Source: Deltaproteobacteria bacterium (GTDB lineage: Bacteria > Desulfobacterota > Binatia > UBA9968). From it: a stretch of 61,012 nt of DNA. Under the pieces are notes generated by a model, which was not told the DNA's origin, did no database searches, and saw nothing but the letters and a program-made list of their open reading frames with translations. The first letter of the stretch is position 1, and every line of letters starts with the position of its first letter. Below are positions 1-9,206 of the stretch, in pieces. The position numbers and the translations under genes were made by a program. The DNA is taken from the NCBI GenBank assembly GCA_016193465.1, contig JACPSE010000057.1:1-61012 (forward strand). The letters are read 5' to 3'.

Positions 1-326
1 ATCCCGGCATCCTGGATGGCAAGAGGACCGAGGGCATTGAGCCTGCTAAGTCCAACTGGGCATTGAGGATAGATACCCCGCCCTTCCTCTGCTATCCGGT
101 GACCTGCGGCATTACCTTCAGCTTTGGAGGCCTGAAGATAGACCGCAACGCGCGTGTCCTCGACACCGAGGGCAAGATCATAGCCGGTCTCTATGCCACC
201 GGGGACATCCTGGGGACTTTCTACTACAACTACGTCGGGGGTTCCGGCATCACCAGGGGCGTAGTTTTCGGGCGCATAGCGGGGAGGACGGCCGCCGCTG
301 AGCGAAACCGAACCGCTAGCCCGTAG
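1..326 (+). CDS. FAD-dependent oxidoreductase, C-terminal part (fumarate reductase/TcuA-like)
   Basis: The reading frame is open from the left edge (frame starting at base 3) to the TAG at 324-326, so only about the last 107 residues are present. They contain the flavoprotein C-terminal signature of the fumarate reductase/succinate dehydrogenase/tricarballylate dehydrogenase family: SFGGLKID, then GLYATGD, then a glycine-rich GGSGITRG and FGRIAGR that close the FAD site. The family oxidises or reduces C-C bonds next to carboxylates. The etfB start follows 16 bases later, so this enzyme may pass electrons to or take them from that ETF; this is inference from adjacency. The substrate cannot be told from the C-terminus. 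Confidence 0.85.
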   Translation, partial: PGILDGKRTEGIEPAKSNWALRIDTPPFLCYPVTCGITFSFGGLKIDRNARVLDTEGKIIAGLYATGDILGTFYYNYVGGSGITRGVVFGRIAGRTAAAERNRTASP

Positions 327-342
327 GTAAGCATTGCAAGGG

Positions 343-1116
343 ATGAGGATAATAGTATGCGTAAAGGCCATCCCTCGGGGGGAGGGCCAGTTGAGGATCG
401 CCGAAAGCGGTGACCGGGTCCTGTGCGAAGGGGCTGGGGGCTGGACCATCAATGAAAGCGACGAATACGCCGTGGAGCAGGGAGTGACCCAGAAGGCCCC
501 CCTGGGCGCCACCCTTACCGCCCTCACCGTCGGCCCTCTGGTAAGTCAGGAGGCCCTCTACATTGCCCTGGCCAAGGGGGCAGACAAGGCTGTCCGTATC
601 GATTCCGATATCAGTGACCCTCAACGGCTGGCCGGGGTAATGGCCAGGGCCGTCGAGAAGCTGGGCTATGACCTCATCCTTACTGGGGTGGAGTCCTCGG
701 ACTATCTCGGGGCCCAGGTGGGCACTCTGCTAGCCACCAGGATGGGGATTGCCAGCGCCTATGCTGTGACTGCGGTGGAGTTCAGCCCGGACCGAAAAAG
801 CATAAGGGTCACCAAGGAGCTTCGGGGCGGGGCCTCCCAGTACCTGGAGATGGGGCTCCCCGCCCTGCTTTCTATTCAGTACGGGATGCATCCGCTAAGC
901 TATGTTTCTCCCAGGAGGCTGCTCTCGGCGCGCAGCCAGCCCCAGGAGACGCTGACCTTGCCAGAGCTGGGGCTGGACGTTGGGGGGAGGCCGGGCCCCT
1001 TCCAGGTCCTGGAGGTAGGAGTGCCTCAGAGAGTGCGCCGGGTTAAATTCTTGGAAGGGAACAGCGGGGAGGTAACCAGCCAGCTCCTGGGGAGGATCAG
1101 GGATGCCATCCGGTAA
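343..1116 (+). CDS. etfB: Electron transfer flavoprotein beta subunit
   Basis: 257 residues, the normal length for EtfB/FixA. The N-terminus MRIIVCVKAIP and the following WTINESDEYAVEQ match the EtfB start and AMP-binding region. EtfB pairs with EtfA to form a soluble FAD carrier that takes electrons from dehydrogenases and delivers them to a membrane quinone reductase. I chose the ATG at 343 over a TTG at 334 because it places the conserved VCVKAIP at the usual distance from the start. The end overlaps etfA by 14 bases, indicating translational coupling. The AMP/FAD loop (around residues 170-195) is divergent from textbook EtfB, so a specialised ETF for the upstream flavoprotein is possible. 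Confidence 0.93.
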   Translation: MRIIVCVKAIPRGEGQLRIAESGDRVLCEGAGGWTINESDEYAVEQGVTQKAPLGATLTALTVGPLVSQEALYIALAKGADKAVRIDSDISDPQRLAGVMARAVEKLGYDLILTGVESSDYLGAQVGTLLATRMGIASAYAVTAVEFSPDRKSIRVTKELRGGASQYLEMGLPALLSIQYGMHPLSYVSPRRLLSARSQPQETLTLPELGLDVGGRPGPFQVLEVGVPQRVRRVKFLEGNSGEVTSQLLGRIRDAIR

Positions 1117-2119
1117 ACCCTGGTCGGAGCTCGTGGTCTTCCTCGGCTACGGCCAGTACTGTCCTGACGGTGCGGCTCTCCATCTCCTTGCCCGGTGCCG
1201 TTTCCTGGCCGACCGCCTGGGGTCAAGGTTGACCGCCCTGGTTCTGGGCCAGGAGTTGCCTGCTTCTGCGGTGGCAGCGGCCGAGGAAAGGGGCGCCGAT
1301 GAGATCGTGTCCCTCGAAGCACCCGCTCTAGCGCACTACCACGCCGAGGCCTTCGCCCGGGCGGTGGGCAACCTGCTCCGGGAGCGGGGACCCGGCCTGT
1401 TCCTTCTTCCCAATACTTTGGAGGCCACAGAGGTTGCCCCGGCGGTGGCGGGAATGCTGGAAGTTCCCGCCTTGACCAACTGCATTGACATCGAGATCGC
1501 TAACGGATGCGTAGTGGTAACCAGACCCATGTTCTGGGGGACAAGACACGTCAGGATCCAGGTGGAGACAGGCCAGCCCCTGGTGGTGACGGTCCAGCTC
1601 AGGGATGGCTCCCCGGTGCAGGGGAGACCGGGCAACCCCTCTGTCCGGCGGGTGCAGCTACCTGCCGAGGCAGAGCCCCTCCTCACCCGTATTCTGGGAG
1701 GCAGTGAGCCGGCGGTGGCGGACATCGACCTTACCAAGGCGGAGGTTATCGTGGCCGCGGGGCGTGGTGCTGCCTCCAAGAGCGCTATCAAGCTTGTCGA
1801 GGAGATCGCTGAGCTCTTGGGCGGTGCTGTGGCCTGTTCCCGGCCTATGGCAGACCTGGGCTGGTTCCCCCGGGGACGGATCGTGGGGACATCGGGGAAA
1901 ACAGTGAGACCCAAGCTCTATCTGGCCTGCGGCATCTCCGGGGCAAGCCAGCACCTGGCGGGGATGCAAGAGGCTCAAACCATCATCGCTATAAATAAGG
2001 ACCCTTATGCCCCCATCTTCGAGGTCGCCCACTATGGGGTGGTGGGCATGCTAGAGGAGATCCTCCCTGCCTTCATTGAGAACGCCAGGGGCATCCGTGC
2101 CGGGGACAAACTTCCTTGA
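1103..2119 (+). CDS. etfA: Electron transfer flavoprotein alpha subunit
   Basis: 338 residues, typical of EtfA/FixB. The N-terminal half is the Rossmann-like ETF domain; the C-terminal FAD domain (about 205-330) is clear: CSRPMADLGWFPRGR, VGTSGKTVRPKLY, GISGASQHLAGM and INKDPYAPIF are the conserved FAD-binding segments, including the Arg and Ser/Thr that contact the flavin. The ATG at 1103 lies inside etfB, so the two subunits are coupled and should be made in equal amounts. A TctC-type binding protein begins 18 bases after the stop, which suggests that the operon continues into uptake functions. Confidence 0.95.
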   Translation: MPSGKPWSELVVFLGYGQYCPDGAALHLLARCRFLADRLGSRLTALVLGQELPASAVAAAEERGADEIVSLEAPALAHYHAEAFARAVGNLLRERGPGLFLLPNTLEATEVAPAVAGMLEVPALTNCIDIEIANGCVVVTRPMFWGTRHVRIQVETGQPLVVTVQLRDGSPVQGRPGNPSVRRVQLPAEAEPLLTRILGGSEPAVADIDLTKAEVIVAAGRGAASKSAIKLVEEIAELLGGAVACSRPMADLGWFPRGRIVGTSGKTVRPKLYLACGISGASQHLAGMQEAQTIIAINKDPYAPIFEVAHYGVVGMLEEILPAFIENARGIRAGDKLP

Positions 2120-2137
2120 GAGAAGAGAGGCTTTAGT

Positions 2138-3193
2138 ATGCGACAGCTCGCCGTGACGGCCTTTTTTGGCACGTTGCTTTACTTGGTGCTGGTTGGGCAC
2201 GGATTTTCTCAGTCCTCGTTTTACGCCGGCAAGACCATCACCATTGTCGTCGGAACGGAGGCTGCAGGTTCTGGTGGCGTGCGGGTGAGAGTCCTTGCTT
2301 CCGTCCTTAAAAACCACATTCCAGGTAATCCCACGCTGGTTATGGAATACATGCCTGGCGGCGGAGGGAAGAAGGCCGCAAATTACGTTTACAGGTCTGC
2401 GCGGCCGGACGGTTTTACCATCGGTTCCATGTCGTCGGGTTTTTTACCCGGTGCTCTGCTTGAAGAAGATGGAGTCCTCTACGACATTGACAAAACCATC
2501 TATTTGGGAGGTCAGGCTCTATTTGCGCCCTATGTTCTGCTGTCTCGGAAGGAAGCAGGTGTGAGCACGCTTGAAAAGGTGGGTGCCGCGAAAGGGATCA
2601 GAATCGGAGCGCAATCAGTGGGACACATTAGTTACACTGGAGGCCGAATGTTCGCCTTACTTCTCAATATGAAAGAGCCGAAGTTCATAACGGGATATGG
2701 TGGTGATGAGATCGACCTTGCGTTAGAGCGCGGCGAACTGGATGCCAGGGTCAATCCGGCAGACACGATCCTCCGGAGAAACCCTGACTGGGTTGAAAAG
2801 GACATGATGGATTTCCACGCGATCATTGAGGTTCCTAGAGGGCGAAAGCATCCGCATCCGCGTCTCAACAAGCTTCCCGACCTGGCGAGCTTCGGCAGAT
2901 CGGACAGAGAGCGAAACGCCGTAGAAATGTACCGAGCCTTCCGGCAGGTCGGCATGATCCTAGTCCTTCCACCGAGGACTGCTAAAGATAAGGTACAGAT
3001 TCTCCAAGAAGCGGTGCGTAAGACTTTCACGGACCCCCATTTCCATGAGGAGTACAAAAGAATTGCCCGTGAAGAGGCGGCGCCGCTGATGCCGGAGGAA
3101 ATCGAAAAGGCGGTGCGCGAATTGCCCCGTCAGCGGGATGCAATGGAGCTATTTAAAAAACTCGCCGGACCGGATCCCTTACCACGGCGCTGA
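2138..3193 (+). CDS. Tripartite tricarboxylate transporter (Bug/TctC) substrate-binding protein
   Basis: 351 residues with an N-terminal signal peptide (hydrophobic stretch at about 5-22, cleavage near FSQS). The mature protein starts with YAGKTITIVVG, and carries MPGGGGKKAANYVY and RPDGFTIG, the characteristic Bug-family patterns at the carboxylate-binding cleft. Such proteins capture carboxylic acids in the periplasm for a TctAB permease. No tctA or tctB is in the window, so this is an orphan receptor or uses a permease elsewhere. It follows etfA by 18 bases on the same strand, with RBS AGAGAGG. A 407-base gap follows, so the first transcription unit probably ends here. Confidence 0.85.
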   Translation: MRQLAVTAFFGTLLYLVLVGHGFSQSSFYAGKTITIVVGTEAAGSGGVRVRVLASVLKNHIPGNPTLVMEYMPGGGGKKAANYVYRSARPDGFTIGSMSSGFLPGALLEEDGVLYDIDKTIYLGGQALFAPYVLLSRKEAGVSTLEKVGAAKGIRIGAQSVGHISYTGGRMFALLLNMKEPKFITGYGGDEIDLALERGELDARVNPADTILRRNPDWVEKDMMDFHAIIEVPRGRKHPHPRLNKLPDLASFGRSDRERNAVEMYRAFRQVGMILVLPPRTAKDKVQILQEAVRKTFTDPHFHEEYKRIAREEAAPLMPEEIEKAVRELPRQRDAMELFKKLAGPDPLPRR

Positions 3194-3600
3194 TGTGCTA
3201 TGAGGGGAAAACGTATTCTTGCCTTTGAGAAGATTTTCCGCGTTTCGTCCCAGAAATGCGACTCGCATCCGGCCTCTAAAGTTATAAATTTCCTGGGCTT
3301 AGCTGCTACCGACTTCTATCTAATCGCGTGTTCAAAGTTTTCGGAAGAGAAAAACCCTTATAACTCGGAGGGTTATCGCTTGGATTTTAGCGCTGTGTCT
3401 AAATTTGGGACAGAAGTTTTAACCGGACAAAGGCTCTGCGTGCATTAGAAAATTAGCGTCCCGGACAATAACGGTACAGTTTTTGCGTTCTACTTATACT
3501 AAGCTCACAGTCAATGAGCTGTCTTGAATCATCTAAGATCATCCCGTTACTGGTAAGGATTGGTATAGTCCTTTAGGGCGAAGAAAGGAGCTAAGGGATA
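3194..3600. other. Intergenic region, no convincing gene
   Basis: 407 bases between the TctC-like gene and ubiD. It holds an 82-codon open frame (3200-3448) with no RBS, no domain and unusual composition, which I do not call a gene. A small hairpin AACCCT/AGGGTT (3353-3358 with 3369-3374) is visible but lacks a T-run. The region is more A+T-rich than the flanks and probably contains the promoter for the ubiD operon, but I could not assign -35/-10 boxes with confidence. Confidence 0.5.
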
Positions 3601-5157
3601 ATGAGACAAGGTACTGATACCTGTCCGGTGGTGAGTCAGAAGCTTTTTCGAGACTTCCGGGAAGTGTTGGAGTATTTCGAGACGCACGGTCGCCTCATGC
3701 GTATCAAGCAGGAAGTCGGGCTTGATGACTACAAGATCTCCTCAGCGGTGCGCAGCGCCTCCGATACGGACGGACCTGCCTTCCTTTTTGAGAACATCAA
3801 GGGCTGTCCCGGCTGGCGGATCGCCGCGGGCGTTTACGCGAACCGCCGCAACGTGGCCCTGAGCTTGGGCATAGAGGAGAAGGAGCTGCGAACTTTCTTC
3901 CTGGAGCGCATGCTCAGTCGCATTCCGCCGCGGCGGGTCTCTTGCGGGCCAGTGAAGGAGGTCATTCTTAAAGGAGAAGAGGTCAACCTGCTGGCCTTGC
4001 CGATTCCTGTCCATGCGGAGTTGGACCGCGGCCATCTTATCAACGGTTACGTTTCAGGTGACCTCCTGATCGGCCGCGTCCCGGATACCTCGATGTGCGA
4101 GACCGCCATGGTACGAATGACCCCGCTCAGCCTTAACACCATCAGTGTCTGGCGCGGGGGAGGACATCTGCGGCAGTTGATGAATGAGGCCGAAGCAAAA
4201 GGAAAAGGGATGGAGTTGGCTGCCGTGATCGGCTTCGAGCCGTCCTTTGCCTATGCCAGCCAGTTGTTCAACCCCATGGGCACGCTGGACGAGCTGGAGT
4301 TATGCGGGGGCTTCCGAGGCGGGCCGGTGGAGCTGGTGAAGTGTGAGACGATTGACGTGGAGGTGCCGGCAAATAGCGAAATCGTGTTAGAGATGGTGTG
4401 CATACCAGGCGAGCGCGTGTCCGACGGCCCATATGGCGAATTCCATGGCACCTACGGAGGTTCGCCGGCGGTGGCGGTGGCTAAAGTGACGGCCATTACG
4501 ATGCGGCGAGACCCTATCTATTGTACCGTTATGACTGGCGTGCCGCCCACGGAAAACCACTGGATCAAGGGCCCGGGGCGGGAAGCTATGGCATGGGCCA
4601 ATGCCAAGCGGACGGGCGTAGATGTCGTAGATGTTTATCTGCCGCCGGGCGGGGCTTATGTCAATCAGGCCATCATCTCCATCCGCAAACGGCATGAAGA
4701 AGATCCCCGCGTGGTAATGATGGCCATGCTCTCCTCAGGGCGAGGCGTCAACGCTGTCACTCGGGTGACGGTGGTCGATGATGATATCGATGTTCGTGAT
4801 CCGAAAGATGTGGATTGGGCGATTATGAACCGGTGTGAGCCCGACCTCGACGTGATCATCATTCCGGGCTATCAGAGCTACGAGGAAGCGCGACAACAGC
4901 ACAGCACCGGGATTGTACGTCCTGGGGTGCGTGGGGCCAAGTGGGGTATTGATGCTACAGCGCCTTTGAAGGGGAAATGGGCGTATCAGAAGGTATATGT
5001 CCCCGGCCAGGCCCAGATAGACTGGCGCAAGGGGGAGCAGATGTGGGACGGCGTAGATCTCAAGCCTCGGCCCTCCGGGCCCGAGGTGATCCCGGAGCGA
5101 CACCAGGGTGCGAAGCCAGAAACAGTTGATTTACAGCCTGTGCGAAGGAAAAAATGA
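3601..5157 (+). CDS. UbiD-family prFMN-dependent decarboxylase (copy 1)
   Basis: 518 residues, a full-length UbiD-family protein. Members use prenylated FMN (made by UbiX, not in this window) to decarboxylate aromatic or alpha,beta-unsaturated acids reversibly. Visible landmarks are the N-terminal DFREVLEYFE domain, the central FMN-binding split barrel with PVELVKCETIDVEVPA, the active-site segment SDGPYGEFHG (about 277-286) and VVDDDIDVRD near the C-terminus. The first acid of the usual E-G-P-x-G-E active-site pair is Asp here. ATG 3601 follows AAGGAG with a spacing of about 10; a GTG at 3631 is an alternative start and lines up exactly with the ATG of the broken copy at 9054. It heads the operon with the molybdenum hydroxylase genes, so decarboxylation and ring hydroxylation are probably linked. 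Confidence 0.92.
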   Translation: MRQGTDTCPVVSQKLFRDFREVLEYFETHGRLMRIKQEVGLDDYKISSAVRSASDTDGPAFLFENIKGCPGWRIAAGVYANRRNVALSLGIEEKELRTFFLERMLSRIPPRRVSCGPVKEVILKGEEVNLLALPIPVHAELDRGHLINGYVSGDLLIGRVPDTSMCETAMVRMTPLSLNTISVWRGGGHLRQLMNEAEAKGKGMELAAVIGFEPSFAYASQLFNPMGTLDELELCGGFRGGPVELVKCETIDVEVPANSEIVLEMVCIPGERVSDGPYGEFHGTYGGSPAVAVAKVTAITMRRDPIYCTVMTGVPPTENHWIKGPGREAMAWANAKRTGVDVVDVYLPPGGAYVNQAIISIRKRHEEDPRVVMMAMLSSGRGVNAVTRVTVVDDDIDVRDPKDVDWAIMNRCEPDLDVIIIPGYQSYEEARQQHSTGIVRPGVRGAKWGIDATAPLKGKWAYQKVYVPGQAQIDWRKGEQMWDGVDLKPRPSGPEVIPERHQGAKPETVDLQPVRRKK

Positions 5158-5170
5158 CGAGAGGTGTATT

Positions 5171-6043
5171 ATGTATTCAGTCCCTTTTGATTATCTTTGC
5201 GCCCATAATATCCAGGAGGCGCTGAAGTTACTAAGTGAGTACGGGGAGGAAGGAAGGGTCATTGCGGGAGGCCAAAGTTTAATTCCTCTCATGAAACTAA
5301 GATTAGCAAGACCCAAGTGCCTGGTCGACATAAAGAGGGTCCCCGGCTTGAGTTTCATTAACAAGGAGAACGGCCATCTGAAGGTCGGGGCACTTACGAC
5401 ACATAGAGAACTGGGGGTATCCGACTTAATTCGTTCGGATTTGCCGATCATGCACGAAGCGGCTCAAGTCATCGCTGACCCGCAGGTGCGCAATTTGGGG
5501 ACTCTGGTAGGCGCTCTGTGTCAGGCGGAGCCTTCCGGCGATTGGGCTCCTGTCGTGTTGGCGCTTGGAGGGCGTTTGAAGTGCGTCGGTCAAAAGGGCG
5601 AGAGGGTGTTAGAGGCGAAAGAGTTCTTTGTTGATGCTTATACGACTCTATTGCAGCCCGGCGAGATCCTGACCGAAGTGAACTTGCCCATACCAGGCGC
5701 GCGCGCTGGGGGGGCCTATCTCAAGGTGCAGCGACGGGCAGGCGATTTTGCCGTTGCCGGCGTAGCCGTACAGCTCACATTAGATGAGGCAGGTCTCTGT
5801 AAAGATATTGGGATTGGATTGAGTGGCGCCGGGTTAACTCCATTGAGAGCGGTTGCCGTGGAAGAGCTCCTAAGAGGTCGACGGATATCAGCAGAGATAT
5901 TGGAGGAAGCCTCCCGCTGTCTTGCAGGATCGGTGGACCCCATCTCCGATCTTCGTGGATCAAGTAAGTACAAGACGGATGTGTTGAAGGTAACTCTTAA
6001 AAGGGCGGTTCAACTCGCCGCAAGCCGGAGCAAAAGATCATAG
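5171..6043 (+). CDS. Molybdenum hydroxylase (xanthine dehydrogenase family), FAD medium subunit
   Basis: 290 residues from the ATG at 5171 (RBS GAGAGGTG). The protein is the CoxM/CutM-type flavoprotein: [19 protein letters not shown] is the first FAD-binding loop, and [17 protein letters not shown] occupies the second (normally a TxGGxxxxAxPxxD-like segment). It shuttles electrons from the 2Fe-2S subunit to NAD or another acceptor. The frame is open further upstream to 5108, but that extension lies inside ubiD and has no RBS, so I rejected it. Next gene 13 bases downstream. Confidence 0.9.
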   Translation: MYSVPFDYLCAHNIQEALKLLSEYGEEGRVIAGGQSLIPLMKLRLARPKCLVDIKRVPGLSFINKENGHLKVGALTTHRELGVSDLIRSDLPIMHEAAQVIADPQVRNLGTLVGALCQAEPSGDWAPVVLALGGRLKCVGQKGERVLEAKEFFVDAYTTLLQPGEILTEVNLPIPGARAGGAYLKVQRRAGDFAVAGVAVQLTLDEAGLCKDIGIGLSGAGLTPLRAVAVEELLRGRRISAEILEEASRCLAGSVDPISDLRGSSKYKTDVLKVTLKRAVQLAASRSKRS

Positions 6044-6056
6044 ATGGAGGAAATTC

Positions 6057-6566
6057 ATGCCTAATAGTAAACGAATCGAGATGAAGATCAACGGTGAATC
6101 TTATGCCGCCGAAGTTGAACCGCGGCTTCTGCTGGTGGATTTCTTGAGAGTCAATGCCAGGTTGACTGGCACCCATGTGGGGTGTGATACCAGCAATTGT
6201 GGGGCCTGTACCGTAATGCTGGACGGCCTCACTGTTAAATCCTGCACAGTCTTTGCCGTTCAAGCAGACGGGCGAGAGATTTTTACCGTTGAAGGACTGT
6301 CCAAAGATGGGAAATTGCATCCGATCCAGGAAAGTTTTCGGGACCATCACGCGCTTCAGTGCGGTTACTGCACACCGGGCATGATGCTTTCCTCCCTTTT
6401 CCTCCTTTCCAATAAGCCCAATCCGACAGAGGAGGAGGTCCGTAAAGGGATTTCCGGAAACATATGCCTGTGTACGGGGTATCAGCACATTGTAAACGCT
6501 GTCCTGGATGTGGCTAAGCGTGGCCAAAGGCAGCAAAAAAAGCGCCCTAGGTCGGGAAAAAATTGA
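6057..6566 (+). CDS. Molybdenum hydroxylase, 2Fe-2S small subunit
   Basis: 169 residues. The N-terminal ferredoxin domain carries [12 protein letters not shown] followed by a fourth Cys in VKSC (plant-type 2Fe-2S cluster). The C-terminal helical domain carries CGYCTPGM and GNICLCTGY (second cluster). All eight cysteines expected for the family are present. The subunit relays electrons from the Mo centre of the large subunit to the FAD subunit. The start at 6057 follows TGGAGG. A basic tail after the second cluster ([15 protein letters not shown]) is unusual but has no assigned role. Confidence 0.95.
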   Translation: MPNSKRIEMKINGESYAAEVEPRLLLVDFLRVNARLTGTHVGCDTSNCGACTVMLDGLTVKSCTVFAVQADGREIFTVEGLSKDGKLHPIQESFRDHHALQCGYCTPGMMLSSLFLLSNKPNPTEEEVRKGISGNICLCTGYQHIVNAVLDVAKRGQRQQKKRPRSGKN

Positions 6567-6621
6567 TTTTAAGAATCATTTCGGCTGAACGCGCGAGAAT
6601 GAAACTGAAGGAGAGAGAGTT

Positions 6622-9036
6622 ATGAGCAAGGTTGGTAATCGAGGTGTGATCGGTCAACCCATCAAGAGAAAGGAAGACCAGAGGCTTATTACCGGGAAGG
6701 GCATCTTCGTTGACGACATCGTTTTGCCGGAAATGCTTCATGCATCGTTCGTGCGCAGCCCCTATGGTCATGCCTATGTCAAGCGGATTGATGCCAGCCG
6801 CGCCTTGGGTTTGCCCGGTGTCGTGGATGTGGTGACAGGGGAGGAGTTTGCGAAGTTTGTTCGGCCCCAAAAGGCCCATTCGGGTTTGGACAGCCCTACG
6901 GCGAGGGCTCTCGAAGATTACGGCATAGCTGTGAAAAAGGCGATTTATCACGGTGAAGCGGTCGCGGCAGTGGTTGCGTTAGATAAATATACGGCAAAGG
7001 ATGCTGTAGAACTCGTGGAAGTGGATTATGATCCGTTGCCGCCGCTCGTAGATGCGGAAGAATCCATGAGCGACGGGGCCGTCAAAATTCATGATGGTAC
7101 GCCTACGAACGTTGTTTGGCATAAAACGTATAATTACGGTGATGTAGACAAAGCATTCTCTAAGGCCGACCTGATAGTGAAATCCAGGCTTTACTTCGAC
7201 CGCTTCATGGCCGCCCCCCTCGAGACTTATGTGATTATTGCCTCATTTGATAGAGGCCAGGAAGTTATGACTGTTTACTGTAATTCGGCCCATCCGGGAA
7301 GAGATGTCTTTTTGGTGGCTGGCGCGTTAAACCTTTCCCCAAACAGAGTTAGATTGATCTGCCAGGATAACGGGGGATCTTTTGGCAATAAAAATAACAT
7401 TTATCCTTACACGGCTCTCATTGGTTATCTGGCGATGAAGACGGGCAGGCCTGTCAAGTGGGTCATGGATCGGAACGAACATTTGCTGGCGAGCGGCCAT
7501 GGGAATGAGATGATTTACTACGGGGAAATTGCGGTGAAAAAGGATGGCACGATCCTGGGGATCAAAGCGAGGTTGATCGCGGATGAGGGTTCTGAACTGA
7601 GGAGTGAACCGCGAGGGGCTATGGTCTGGATCAGGCAGTTGACAACGTTCTACCGCTTTCGCCACCTAAGGATGGAGGTCAATGCGGTTCTGACCAACAA
7701 GTGTCCCACGGGCTCCATGCGGGCCTACGGAAAGGTACAGCACTGCTTTTTGATCGAAAGCCTTATTGAAAAGGCTGCCCGGCAATTGAGATTGGACCCG
7801 GCGGAGATTCGTTTCAAGAATTTCATTCTGCCTAAAGAGATGCCATATAAAAACCCGGCCGGGAACATATACGATGGAGGCGACTACCCTGGTTGCCTGA
7901 GGCGCACACTGGAGATGGTAGGGTATGAAGATTGGAGGAAGAAGCAGCAAAAGCTGCGGCGAGAGGGCAAGTGCCTGGGCATCGGAATAGCAATGGCTAT
8001 GGAGTCACAAGGTGGCAACCTAGCGCCCCTGTGGAAAAAGGGCCATAAGAGTTCAGGGAGTGTGGGTAGCGCTATGATAAGGATAGATGCGGATGGAAAT
8101 ATCAGCGCCAGCGTGGACAGCATGTCTATGGGGCATAGCCACCAGACGACTACTGCCCAGATTGTTGCGGACGTGCTGAGTGTGAGCCCTGATGATGTGG
8201 ATGTCTTTGCCGGATTCGATTCCTGGATCACCGCATTTGGCGAGAGGTATTCAGGATCTTATGCCAGCCGGTTTAGTACTGTCCATCACGGCGCTATTTT
8301 TGGGGCCGCTAAGAGGATGCGAGAAAAGATTCTGAGGCATGGCGCTTTTCTGCTCGGAAGCGCCGTCAATAAGGTGGAGCTCGTCCAGGACGGGAAAGTC
8401 CGGGTGAAAGGCACAAAAAAATCCGCAGGGCTGAAGGAAGTTGCCTCCAATGCTTGGTTGAATACGGGTGTTCTTCCTAAAGATCTGGAGGCTGGGCTTG
8501 TTGTACACTATGTATACAAGGCTCCATTGAAACCGCTCGAATCGGCGGAATTGGGAAAGGGCAATTTCTCGCTCACCTATGCCTATGGGGGCGCTGCCGC
8601 GGTGGTTGAGGTGGATCCCGGGACGGGGATGGTAAAGCTGCTGAAGATCGTATTGGTGGATGATCCGGGCAGATGTATCAACCCGATGGTTTGCGAAGGT
8701 CAGGTACATGGTCAGATCGGGCATCAGGTGGGTGCCGCGTTATACGAGCGACTGCTTTATGACAAGACAGATGGCCGGCTGCTTACCTCGACTTTCAAGG
8801 ATTATTTGCTTCCAACGGCGGCTGACTTTCCCACATTGGAGACGGCTATAATGGAGACCCCATCCCTATTCTCGCCTTTGGGCGCCCGAGGGATGGCTGA
8901 GGGAGGAGGGGTTCCGCAGATAGCGGTGATCAATGCCGTGAGGGATGCGCTATCTCCGCTTGGCATCGAGATTGACTCTAGCCATATTGAGCCCGAGGAG
9001 ATCCTCAGACGCATTCAAGAACGCACTGATCGATAA
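6622..9036 (+). CDS. Molybdenum hydroxylase, molybdopterin large subunit
   Basis: 804 residues, standard for a CoxL/CutL/XdhB-type catalytic subunit. N-terminal: IGQPIKRKEDQRLITGKG..FVDDI; Mo-binding: GGSFGNKNN (about 251-259); substrate-pocket motif GSMRAYGKVQ aligned with GxFRGFGxPQ of xanthine-dehydrogenase-like enzymes; the catalytic base sits in GARGMAEGGG near the C-terminus. The CO dehydrogenase loop with Cys (AYxCSFR) is absent, so this is not form I CODH. It most likely inserts oxygen from water into an aromatic or heteroaromatic ring. Maturation genes (XdhC, MCP-cytosine synthesis) are not in the window. RBS GGAGAGAG precedes 6622. Confidence 0.93.
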   Translation: MSKVGNRGVIGQPIKRKEDQRLITGKGIFVDDIVLPEMLHASFVRSPYGHAYVKRIDASRALGLPGVVDVVTGEEFAKFVRPQKAHSGLDSPTARALEDYGIAVKKAIYHGEAVAAVVALDKYTAKDAVELVEVDYDPLPPLVDAEESMSDGAVKIHDGTPTNVVWHKTYNYGDVDKAFSKADLIVKSRLYFDRFMAAPLETYVIIASFDRGQEVMTVYCNSAHPGRDVFLVAGALNLSPNRVRLICQDNGGSFGNKNNIYPYTALIGYLAMKTGRPVKWVMDRNEHLLASGHGNEMIYYGEIAVKKDGTILGIKARLIADEGSELRSEPRGAMVWIRQLTTFYRFRHLRMEVNAVLTNKCPTGSMRAYGKVQHCFLIESLIEKAARQLRLDPAEIRFKNFILPKEMPYKNPAGNIYDGGDYPGCLRRTLEMVGYEDWRKKQQKLRREGKCLGIGIAMAMESQGGNLAPLWKKGHKSSGSVGSAMIRIDADGNISASVDSMSMGHSHQTTTAQIVADVLSVSPDDVDVFAGFDSWITAFGERYSGSYASRFSTVHHGAIFGAAKRMREKILRHGAFLLGSAVNKVELVQDGKVRVKGTKKSAGLKEVASNAWLNTGVLPKDLEAGLVVHYVYKAPLKPLESAELGKGNFSLTYAYGGAAAVVEVDPGTGMVKLLKIVLVDDPGRCINPMVCEGQVHGQIGHQVGAALYERLLYDKTDGRLLTSTFKDYLLPTAADFPTLETAIMETPSLFSPLGARGMAEGGGVPQIAVINAVRDALSPLGIEIDSSHIEPEEILRRIQERTDR

Positions 9037-9053
9037 TTGACGGACGATGGGCC

Positions 9054-9206
9054 ATGGATCAGAGGCTTTTTCAGGACTTCCGGGAAGTGTTAGAGCATTT
9101 CGAGACGCACGGTCGCCTCATGCGTATCAAGCAGGAAGTCGGGCTTGATGACTACAAGATCTCCTCTAGCGGGGTAAGGAGAGTCCATGAGACTACGTGC
9201 CGGTAA
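9054..9206 (+). pseudogene. Truncated duplicate of the 5' end of ubiD copy 1
   Basis: Bases 9060-9166 match 3637-3743 inside ubiD copy 1 without gaps and with 5 mismatches in 107 (about 95% identity). The frame is preserved: MDQRLFQDFREVL... continues for about 38 codons, then a base insertion shifts it and it stops at 9204-9206, overlapping the next gene. The rest of ubiD is absent. It is therefore a recombination scar. It might still be translated as a 50-residue leader coupled to the downstream gene, since a TAAGGAG ribosome site for 9187 lies inside its tail. Confidence 0.9.

Noticed and set aside
3200-3448. 82-codon open frame between the TctC-like gene and ubiD
   Set aside because: No ribosome site, no recognisable domain, and composition unlike the neighbouring genes.
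6622-9036. Aerobic CO dehydrogenase large subunit
   Set aside because: The Cys-containing loop of form I CoxL is absent; the motif matches xanthine-dehydrogenase-like hydroxylases.
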